A stretch of DNA of 34,020 nt from Sulfurimicrobium sp. (lineage in GTDB: Bacteria; Pseudomonadota; Gammaproteobacteria; Burkholderiales; Sulfuricellaceae): NCBI GenBank assembly GCA_030652035.1, contig JAUSBJ010000042.1, positions 1 through 34,020 on the forward strand. Reading direction: 5' to 3'. The notes below the pieces were generated by a model. That model was given only the letters and a program-made list of their open reading frames with translations, was not told the DNA's origin and did no database searches. Of this stretch, positions 28,442-34,020 are shown piece by piece; the first letter of the stretch is position 1, and each line of letters begins with the position of its first letter. Position numbers and translations under genes: made by a program.

Positions 28442-29611
28442 TTACAGGGTATGGCTGCGATCGCCACGGGCGAATCCCAGCAGGGGCGCCTCTAGCCCCC
28501 TGCCCAGGGCAATGGCCTTGAACAACTCACCCATTTCCGCCGGGCTCATCAGCTTCTGGACCTGGGCGACTACGGGCAGATAAGCGGCGGGGTCTTCCGG
28601 GGAGATCTGCCCCAGCAGATCGGTCAGCCCGCAATTGATAAGAAAATTGGCCTGGCTGGCGTAGCCCAGCAGGTCCATGCCTGCCTCCATGCCGGCCTGG
28701 GCCATGGCGCTGAAATCCACGTGGGCGGTGATGTCCTGCAGGCCCGGCAGGAAGAAGGGATCGCCGTGGGCATGGTGGCGATAGTGGCACATCAGGGTGC
28801 CCTGGCTGCGCTGTGGGTGGTAGTACTCACTCTGCCCGAAACCATAGTCCAGCATGAGAATCAGCCCCCGCTCCAGCATCTGTCCGAGGCTGTGCATGAA
28901 GCCCTGCGCAGCGAGGTTGATTTCGCTGGTGTAAGCCGCTTCGCCGCAGACAAATTGCGCTGGCGGCAAGGCTATGGCCTGTTCCAGCAGCCCCCCTTTG
29001 TTGAGCGCACGCTCGGCCCAGACAAAGCGTCCATCCTGCAGGGCGACGCCTCGCTCTGAGATGATCCCGGGGCGCCAGGTGATCAGCTCGACCGGCATGG
29101 CATCCAGCACTTCGTTGCCCAGCACCAGGCCGGTGAATTTTTCCGGCAGGCTGTCGAGCCATGCGAATCGCGAAGAGAGATGCGCCGCTTCACGCTCGAT
29201 ACGCTGCTGCTGGCGCTGACGCAGGTCCGCGGACAGTTCGAGAATGAAATACCGCTCCGGCAAAACTTCCAGGCACTCCAGTTCCAGCATCAGGTCGAGC
29301 GCCAGCTTGCCCGAACCGGCGCCGATCTCGAGGATGCTTCCGCCGGTTTGCCGCAGCACCTGTGCTGCCTGATGCGCGATCGTCTGGCCGAACAGGGGGG
29401 AGATTTCCGGGGCGGTGACGAAATCCCCGCCCGCGCCGAACTTGTCTAGCCCGGCGCTGTAGTAGCCCAGGCCGGGCGCGTACAGCGCCTGTTCCATGAA
29501 GCGGGAAAATGAAATCCACCCCTCCCTGTCATCGATTTCACGTGCGATCGCCGCACAGACGGCGCGACTGTGTTCAAGGGCTGGGGGACTCGGTTCAGGT
29601 AGTGAAGGCAT
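28442..29611 (-). CDS. MidA/NDUFAF7-type SAM-dependent methyltransferase
   Basis: 389 aa. N-terminal FMEQALYAPGLGYYSAG...FGAGGDFVTAPEISPLFGQ and the SAM-binding motif ILEIGAGSGKLALDLM (93-108) identify the COG1565/NDUFAF7 family. LGNEVLDAMPVE and LDYGFGQSEYYHPQRSQGTL are further family blocks. In mitochondria the homologue methylates an arginine of complex I subunit NDUFS2 during assembly; a similar role for bacterial NDH-1 is likely but unproven. It is divergent from the pteridine reductase gene across 50 bases. No strong ribosome site before the start at 29611. Confidence 0.9.
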   Translation of the reverse strand: MPSLPEPSPPALEHSRAVCAAIAREIDDREGWISFSRFMEQALYAPGLGYYSAGLDKFGAGGDFVTAPEISPLFGQTIAHQAAQVLRQTGGSILEIGAGSGKLALDLMLELECLEVLPERYFILELSADLRQRQQQRIEREAAHLSSRFAWLDSLPEKFTGLVLGNEVLDAMPVELITWRPGIISERGVALQDGRFVWAERALNKGGLLEQAIALPPAQFVCGEAAYTSEINLAAQGFMHSLGQMLERGLILMLDYGFGQSEYYHPQRSQGTLMCHYRHHAHGDPFFLPGLQDITAHVDFSAMAQAGMEAGMDLLGYASQANFLINCGLTDLLGQISPEDPAAYLPVVAQVQKLMSPAEMGELFKAIALGRGLEAPLLGFARGDRSHTL

Positions 29612-29661
29612 GGCAAGCTGTGTTAAATTCGTCGGATTCTCAAGATTATCCGGATAAGCAC

Positions 29662-30402
29662 ATGGAAGGCAAAGTTATCTTGATCACCGGCGGCGCGGTG
29701 CGCGTCGGGGCAGCCACTGCCCGGCGCCTGCACGGCACGGGTGCACGCATCATGATCCACTACCGCTCATCAAAAGGCGCAGCGGAACAGCTGTGCGATG
29801 CGCTCAACAAGCAGCGCCCGGACTCCGCCGCCATCGTGCAGGGCGACCTGCTCGACCCCGCCTGCTATGCCCGCATGGTGGCGGAAACCGTCGCCAGCTT
29901 CGGCCGGCTGGATGTGCTGATCAACAACGCCTCCAGCTTCTACCCAACGGCGGTTGGCGAAATCACGGAAAAGGACTGGTTCGACCTGGTCGGCACCAAC
30001 CTCAAGGCGCCGCTGTTCCTCTCCCAGGCCGCCGCCAATGCGCTGACCCACAGCCACGGCTGCATCGTCAACATCGCCGACATCCACGCCGAGCGGCCGA
30101 TGAAAAGCTATCTGGTGTACAGCATCGCCAAGGCCGGCCTGGTGGCGCTGACCAAATCGCTGGCGCACGAACTCGGCCCCAATGTACGCGTCAACGCCGT
30201 GGCACCCGGCCCGATCCTATGGCCGGAAGACGATCCCACCTTCGACGATCTGGAACGCCGCCGCATCATCGCCCACACCCTGCTGAAACGCGAAGGCAGC
30301 CCGGAGGATATTGCCAGGGCGGTGACCTTTCTGGTCAACGACGCACCCTACATCACCGGCGTCATCCTGCCAGTGGATGGCGGCCGGAGCGCAAGTCTTT
30401 AA
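29662..30402 (+). CDS. Pteridine reductase, SDR family (PTR1/FolM-like)
   Basis: 246 aa from ATG 29662; the open frame reaches further back only through the antisense of midA. NADPH-binding TGGAVRVG (9-16) has the TGxxxRxG form of pteridine reductases, with HYRSSKGAA after strand 2 for the phosphate of NADPH. NNASSFYPT and the catalytic set D140 (NIADIHAERP), Y153 and K157 (YSIAK) match PTR1, where Asp replaces the usual SDR serine at Tyr minus 13. It should reduce dihydromonapterin, dihydrobiopterin or dihydrofolate. The spacing of the triad is the strongest evidence. Followed by a long hairpin and the ttcA-like gene. Confidence 0.9.
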   Translation: MEGKVILITGGAVRVGAATARRLHGTGARIMIHYRSSKGAAEQLCDALNKQRPDSAAIVQGDLLDPACYARMVAETVASFGRLDVLINNASSFYPTAVGEITEKDWFDLVGTNLKAPLFLSQAAANALTHSHGCIVNIADIHAERPMKSYLVYSIAKAGLVALTKSLAHELGPNVRVNAVAPGPILWPEDDPTFDDLERRRIIAHTLLKREGSPEDIARAVTFLVNDAPYITGVILPVDGGRSASL

Positions 30403-30420
30403 CCATGAGGTTCTAAATTT

Positions 30421-30491
30421 ACCGCAAAGGCCGCAAAGGTACGCGATGGCCATAATGGATTCCCATCGCGTACCTTTGCGGCCTTTGCGGT
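30421..30491. repeat. Perfect 29-base inverted repeat (long hairpin)
   Basis: The arms 30421-30449 and 30463-30491 are exact complements, with a 13-base loop. Each arm begins with ACCGCAAAGG followed by a second CCGCAAAGG, then TACGCGATGG. It starts 18 bases after the pteridine reductase stop and ends 25 bases before ttcA, so it would fold in the joint transcript. No U-run follows. Shares its end word with the repeat at 11845-11976. Confidence 0.9.
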
Positions 30492-30516
30492 TTAATCGTT
30501 CTTTCCTGAGATAAAC

Positions 30517-31251
30517 ATGACTGACCTTATCAAACCACCCCGCACCCTGCTTTCCGCCACCGGCCGCGCCATCGGCGACTTTTCCATGATCCGCGAGGGC
30601 GACCGGGTACTGCTGGGGCTCTCCGGCGGCAAGGATTCACTGTCCTTGCTGCATGTGCTGCTGCATTTGCAGAAGAAAGCGCCGGTCAAATTCGAGATTG
30701 CAGCCTGCACCGTGGACCCTCAGTCGCCCGATTTCGACCCTTCGCCCCTCAAGGCCTATCTGGCCGAACTCGGGGTACCGTATTTCTACGAGAGCCAGCC
30801 CATCGTCGAGCAGGCCAAGACTGCCATGCAGGGGGATTCCTTCTGCGCCTTCTGCTCGCGCATGCGGCGCGGCATCCTCTACCGTACGGCGCGCGAGAAC
30901 GGCTACAACGTGCTGGCGCTGGCGCAACACCTGGACGACGCGGCGGAAACCTTCCTCATGTCCACCTTCTTCGGCGGCAAGCTGCGCACCATGAAGGCGC
31001 ATTACCTCAACGACGCGGGCGACATCCGCATCATCCGCCCCTTCATCTACCTGCGCGAGCGCCAGACAGCGGCCTTTGCCAAGAGCGCGGAACTGCCGGT
31101 CATTGCCGAGAACTGCCCGTCCTGCTTCGCCGTGCCCACGGAACGCTGGCACATGAAGCAGTTGCTGGCGGAACAGGAAAAGAAACATTCAAAAATGTTC
31201 GCCAGCCTGCTGACGGCGCTGAAACCCCTGCTCAGGGACGAACGCTTGTAA
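30517..31251 (+). CDS. ttcA: TtcA-like tRNA thiolation protein
   Basis: 244 aa, clearly shorter than E. coli TtcA (about 310). PP-loop SGGKDS at 36-41 binds ATP; the first cysteine pair C110/C113 lies in CAFCSRMRRGILYRTA, the TtcA pattern; LAQHLDDAAETFLM follows. The third iron-sulfur cysteine region reads ENCPSCFAVPTERWH (C200, C203) rather than the usual form. TtcA makes 2-thiocytidine at position 32 of some tRNAs with a [4Fe-4S] cluster. The short length and changed C-terminus mean a TtcA-family relative with another target is possible. Confidence 0.82.
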   Translation: MTDLIKPPRTLLSATGRAIGDFSMIREGDRVLLGLSGGKDSLSLLHVLLHLQKKAPVKFEIAACTVDPQSPDFDPSPLKAYLAELGVPYFYESQPIVEQAKTAMQGDSFCAFCSRMRRGILYRTARENGYNVLALAQHLDDAAETFLMSTFFGGKLRTMKAHYLNDAGDIRIIRPFIYLRERQTAAFAKSAELPVIAENCPSCFAVPTERWHMKQLLAEQEKKHSKMFASLLTALKPLLRDERL

Positions 31252-31294
31252 CCTCTCCTTATTCAGGAAGGATCTGCTTTTACCCAGAGTTCAA

Positions 31295-32272
31295 TCATTC
31301 CATTTCCGCTTCACTCAGACACTGGGCGAGGGACGCTTTGTTGCTTATTCCAAGCTTCTGGTAAACGCTATGAAGCTGGTTGCGAACAGTTGCGAGCGAC
31401 ACACCCAAATTGCGGGCCACTTCTTTGTATGGCCGCCCATGTGCAACGAGATTGGCGACAGTACGCTCAGCGGGCGTGAGCGCATCCATAGGCGTGCGTT
31501 GTCGCGCGCGAAAGAACAGCATGTCCCTGACAAGACTGGCACCAACTACGATCCGGGCCCCTGTGAAGCGTCGCTCTGAAGATGCCTGGAGTGAGGCCAG
31601 CAACTGATGGGGAAGCAACGGCGGCAGCCACTCTGGCCATTCCATCTGGACAATGTCCACAAACACCTCGTCGTAGGAGTGGAGCATTCCCTCCCCATCT
31701 CCTATGGCCCGCGCAAAACGCTGTGCCAGTACAGCTTTGGTCATCTGATTCAACCAGAGTAAACGGTTGATCCTCCCAGCTTCAATCAAATGAGGCATCA
31801 AAAATTCGGCAAGATGGTGCTCTTCTTCACTAAATCGGTCGCGAGCCTTTGCACGAAAAACCGCCATGAAGTCCTGACTCGATATCTCTCGAGCAAATGA
31901 GGTCGTTATGAGCGCGTTTTGCGTGGCGAACTTCTTGCAGTGCAGCCTGTTGGCAGCATTCAAACGTCCGGTATCGATGTCAGGAAAATGGAAATTGCAT
32001 ACCTCGCCGACTCGGCTGTTCGCCTCATACGCTGCACGATCGTGGCTCTTGAAATGATCATATGAGACAAGCCACTCTTCAGGCTGCTTGTGAAGGTGCA
32101 GGGTGTGAACAATGAGTCCGGCACCGGCAGTCACCTCACCGGCACCCCAAATACCAGAATCGAACAGTAGCAAGGACTTGAGAAGCATGAGCGCCAACTC
32201 CTGGAATTCTGGAACAGGCAATTCCCGCGCGCCTCGGTAGAGGTCGAGGAGGGTGCGGTTTATGGTGTCCAT
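31295..32272 (-). CDS. LuxR-type transcriptional regulator with GAF-like N-terminal domain
   Basis: 325 aa from the ATG at 32272 (GGGAG seven to eight bases upstream; a TTG start at 32323 is less likely). The C-terminus is a LuxR/FixJ helix-turn-helix: DALTPAERTVANLVAHGRPY, KEVARNLGVSLATVRNQLHS, VYQKLGISNKASLAQ. The N-terminal 240 residues have no receiver or autoinducer-binding motif I can name; the layout resembles GAF-like sensor regions of stand-alone LuxR regulators in betaproteobacteria. No target is evident; it faces away from the secreted-protein gene at 32736. An extended -10 promoter lies 65 bases upstream. Confidence 0.85.
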   Translation of the reverse strand: MDTINRTLLDLYRGARELPVPEFQELALMLLKSLLLFDSGIWGAGEVTAGAGLIVHTLHLHKQPEEWLVSYDHFKSHDRAAYEANSRVGEVCNFHFPDIDTGRLNAANRLHCKKFATQNALITTSFAREISSQDFMAVFRAKARDRFSEEEHHLAEFLMPHLIEAGRINRLLWLNQMTKAVLAQRFARAIGDGEGMLHSYDEVFVDIVQMEWPEWLPPLLPHQLLASLQASSERRFTGARIVVGASLVRDMLFFRARQRTPMDALTPAERTVANLVAHGRPYKEVARNLGVSLATVRNQLHSVYQKLGISNKASLAQCLSEAEME

Positions 32273-32336
32273 CAGGCTTCTCCCGACGCTTTTTCGTAGA
32301 TCACCATCACTTTTCGACGGCAAGCTATTGCATCAA

Positions 32337-32345
32337 ATTATACCA
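32337..32345 (-). promoter_or_regulatory. Extended -10 promoter of the LuxR-type gene
   Basis: On the minus strand TGGTATAAT gives a consensus -10 hexamer TATAAT (32337-32342) with the TG of an extended -10 one base before it. The -35 region at 17 bases is poor (ACTGAA), which extended -10 promoters tolerate. It would start transcription around 32330, giving a leader of nearly 60 bases. Confidence 0.6.
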
Positions 32346-32735
32346 AAATTGAAGCATGTTTCAGTTGGAAGCTGATTTGAGTATAGAACATTTGTTTACT
32401 ATCGATTAGATCGGCTACCTGTCAAAATAAACATACCTTCTTGCATAACACGCTGAGTTGTTTCGCGGCAAAACAATACTGAAATTATGGGAGGCATTAC
32501 CATGTAACGACTGCTCAATTTTGTGGGCAACCCGGTTGGTTTCGCAATCGGCGACGTTATTAGGATTGCACCCACGTACATTCTTCCTCACACGGGTTCC
32601 AATTCAGTGCTGATCAATGTGGCCAGCGCTGGTGCGTATCCTTTGTTCCTTGTACACCTTGGTTGCCTTACTGGTCTGATCCTCCAAAGTATTTTGGAAT
32701 TTCGGTCAAATACTAAAATGTATGGCGACATATCC
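32346..32735. other. AT-rich spacer with a ribosome site and ATG followed at once by a stop
   Basis: GGGAGG at 32489-32494 stands seven bases before ATG 32502, but the next codon is TAA (32505-32507). The frame then stays open into the secreted-protein gene at 32736. The intervening 70 codons (GNPVGFAIGDVIRIAPTYIL and on) include a hydrophobic stretch but no known domain. Otherwise no gene is seen. Confidence 0.5.
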
Positions 32736-33611
32736 ATGAATTTCAACAATGCGCGCAAACAGGCGTTTCAAGCCATGCTGGTTATGGGGACCGCATTGAT
32801 ATGCCTTTTTACTAATTCTATTGTAATGGCGGGCGAGTCCCGGCCCATCATTGTGGCGGATCTGTTTGACGATCTTCAGCACAGGCTGGAAAAAAGCGCC
32901 CGCGATGTTATTAATAATTCCGCTGCATCTGACACCCGTCGTGTGGAGCAGCCCGTCGCTGACCAACCTCTAGCGCCGAAACAATCTCCCAGGCAGATAG
33001 AGGCAGCACCGCCACAAGCCATGCAATCGAAGGCGCCGGTCAAGGGGGCTGCTATTGGGCTAGATCTCCCTCCCTTGCCTTTCATTGAGCGCGACAAGGA
33101 AGGAGATTTCTATGCGGGCAAATGGCGCATTCTTAAACCCTTTCCCCTTTATGCCAAAGAGGGTGGCGGGACAATTATTAAAACGCTTCCAAAAGGCATG
33201 AAGATTGATGGTTTGTCGCTTGCTGTGCACACGCTTTCTTATGCGGTGGCCGAACTCAAGAAACCTCTTACCTGCCAGTTCGACAATTTTACGAATCAGG
33301 GACGCGAAACTCTCAGGATACCTTTGCAGCGTGGAGACAAGATCGTGTATCTGAGTGATTTCGGGGAGGGGGAGTGTCGGGTCTGGGTGAAGGGTCGCAT
33401 CTACCTCTCAAACTGCTTTGGTGGTGGGATTGAACGCACACCTGCTGACGAAGAACTTGAACGACATTCCCGTTACAGCGGCATGACAAAAACTACACAC
33501 TGGGCATGGGTGAGGGCGCCAGATGGCTCGAAAGGTTGGCTCTGGATAAAGGATGCTGACTTTCAGAGCATCCAGGGTATCGGCAGGCATGGGGAGGCCG
33601 TCGGCGAATAA
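32736..33611 (+). CDS. Unidentified secreted protein with SH3-like region
   Basis: 291 aa from ATG 32736. The N-terminus MNFNNARKQAFQAMLVMGTA followed by a hydrophobic run and VMAGES is a good Sec signal, cut after about A32. ATG 32718 and a GTG at 32523 in the same frame are alternatives; none has a clear ribosome site. After a Pro/Gln-rich linker (about 60-110) comes a beta-rich part (YAGKWRILKPFPLYAKEGGG, GDKIVYLSDFGEGECRVWVK, PDGSKGWLWIKDADFQSI) that resembles bacterial SH3-like wall-binding domains, with two cysteines that could form a disulfide. I do not recognise the family. Base composition is lower in GC than the chromosome to the left. Confidence 0.65.
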   Translation: MNFNNARKQAFQAMLVMGTALICLFTNSIVMAGESRPIIVADLFDDLQHRLEKSARDVINNSAASDTRRVEQPVADQPLAPKQSPRQIEAAPPQAMQSKAPVKGAAIGLDLPPLPFIERDKEGDFYAGKWRILKPFPLYAKEGGGTIIKTLPKGMKIDGLSLAVHTLSYAVAELKKPLTCQFDNFTNQGRETLRIPLQRGDKIVYLSDFGEGECRVWVKGRIYLSNCFGGGIERTPADEELERHSRYSGMTKTTHWAWVRAPDGSKGWLWIKDADFQSIQGIGRHGEAVGE

Positions 33612-33752
33612 CCAAGCTACTTAAATCCGGTAATCACGGCAGGTTGCGATCATGGATGAAGTCGCTAGTGGTTGCGCTTTAGTCTGTTCAATTGATGCAA
33701 CGGGTAACGTAAGTTAGTTCTTGTCTCAAATTAGTCTAATAAGGGGAGCGTC

Positions 33753-33881
33753 ATGGGTAGCTTCAGTATTTTTCACTGGGCCATATTGATGGCTGTGGGA
33801 TGGTTTCTATTCTCAGTTTTTGGCGCACGACGAAACGGCACCAAAACATACGAAACGTATGTGATAAAAGAATGGGTTGCC
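33753..33881 (+). pseudogene. Small membrane-protein gene cut by an IS21-family element
   Basis: Starts with ATG 33753 behind a strong GGGGAG. The first 43 codons encode MGSFSIFHWAILMAVGWFLF and SVFGARRNGTK..., an N-terminal membrane helix followed by a basic stretch, typical of a short inner-membrane protein. At 33882 the frame enters the terminal repeat of the IS and ends at 33950 in IS sequence, so the rest of the gene is displaced beyond the element or lost. Original function unknown. Confidence 0.65.
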
Positions 33882-33888
33882 TGTCAAT

Positions 33889-33932
33889 CAGCGTCCAATA
33901 GTTTCCAGGCAACAGCGTCCAAATCTTTCCAG
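33889..33932. repeat. Direct repeats in the IS21-type terminus
   Basis: Two 20-base units at 33889-33908 and 33913-33932 agree at 17 positions (CAGCGTCCAA...TTTCCAG) with a 24-base period. Multiple terminal repeats of this kind are characteristic transposase-binding sites of IS21-family elements. Confidence 0.75.
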
Positions 33933-33936
33933 TTGA

Positions 33937-34020
33937 TCAGTCGGATTTAATGCTTTTCTTGCGCTGTTTGAAGCGGAAGGAGTCGTTGCCGGTTTCCAGG
34001 ATGTCGCAGTGGTGTGTGAT
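33937..34020 (-). CDS. istB: IstB-like ATPase of an IS21-family element, C-terminal 27 residues
   Basis: Partial; the start lies beyond the right edge. The last residues read THHCDILETGNDSFRFKQR then KKSIKSD and a stop at 33937-33939. HHCDI-ETGNDS-RFK is the usual C-terminal signature of IstB, the AAA+ helper of IstA transposase in IS21 elements. Too little is visible to tell the exact IS or whether it is intact. Confidence 0.85.
   Translation of the reverse strand: MTHHCDILETGNDSFRFKQRKKSIKSD

Larger units (their letters stand above)
33882..34020. mobile_element. End of an IS21-family insertion sequence (runs off the window)
   Basis: The 3' end of istB lies 55 bases inside this terminus. 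The boundary is put at TGTCAATCAGCGTCC (33882) because IS21-family ends begin with TG and carry several direct repeats that bind transposase, seen here at 33889-33932. Only one end is in view. Confidence 0.75.

Noticed and set aside
32290..32297. Second TTTTTCGT octamer as the other end of the ICE
   Set aside because: It lies in the leader of a LuxR-type gene, 21 kb into intact chromosome with housekeeping genes between; the element's other end must be to the left.
32523..32735. GTG-started N-terminal extension of the secreted protein
   Set aside because: No ribosome site and it would bury a good signal peptide inside the protein; kept only as an alternative.

Overview
The window looks like a chromosome segment of a betaproteobacterium, most likely near the Nitrosomonadales (Sulfuricella/Gallionella/Thiobacillus-like). 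The reasons are the high-GC codon use of the housekeeping genes, the ubiK-comM pair, cobalamin-dependent metH, a trpG-trpD-trpC operon, and the midA / pteridine reductase / ttcA-like block, an arrangement I associate with that group. The assignment is from gene content only, not from a search.

Positions 1 to about 11,450 are the end of an integrative element that runs off the left edge. Its backbone genes lie on the minus strand: a radC-type JAB protein (305-811, with a clear terminator), a HigBA-type toxin-antitoxin pair (9293-9938) and a DUF4102/tyrosine-recombinase integrase (9962-11164). Integrase and radC type, and cargo placed between int and radC, resemble Tn4371-family ICEs; a candidate attachment octamer lies at 11441-11448. 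The cargo is a plus-strand defence island: a short RelB/DinJ-like antitoxin, an ABC-three-component (ABC-3C) set (nuclease-like effector, middle component, DUF2326 ATPase), an unannotated 59-residue gene (4331-4510), a DUF2130 zinc-ribbon/coiled-coil/nuclease protein, a SIR2 protein with a HerA ATPase, and a KTSC protein. Five successive genes from the ABC-3C effector to DUF2130 are joined by four 4-base start/stop overlaps. This suggests that the 59-aa gene and DUF2130 belong to one five-gene system rather than being neighbours by chance. It is the most interesting signal here.

Positions 11,500-31,300 are ordinary chromosome: ubiK, comM, a VIT1/CCC1 transporter with a ferritin-like N-terminus, a membrane PAS-GGDEF-EAL protein, a rhodanese, metH, an AbrB/VapC toxin-antitoxin pair, trpGDC, a secreted FecR/DUF6600 protein, a PPK2 polyphosphate kinase, midA, a pteridine reductase and a TtcA-like protein. 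Two intergenic spacers (11845-11976, 30421-30491) hold inverted repeats built on the same ACCGCAAAGG word.

Positions 31,300-34,020 are more AT-rich and accessory: a LuxR-type regulator with an extended -10 promoter, an unidentified secreted protein, and a small membrane-protein gene broken by an IS21-family element whose istB C-terminus runs off the right edge.
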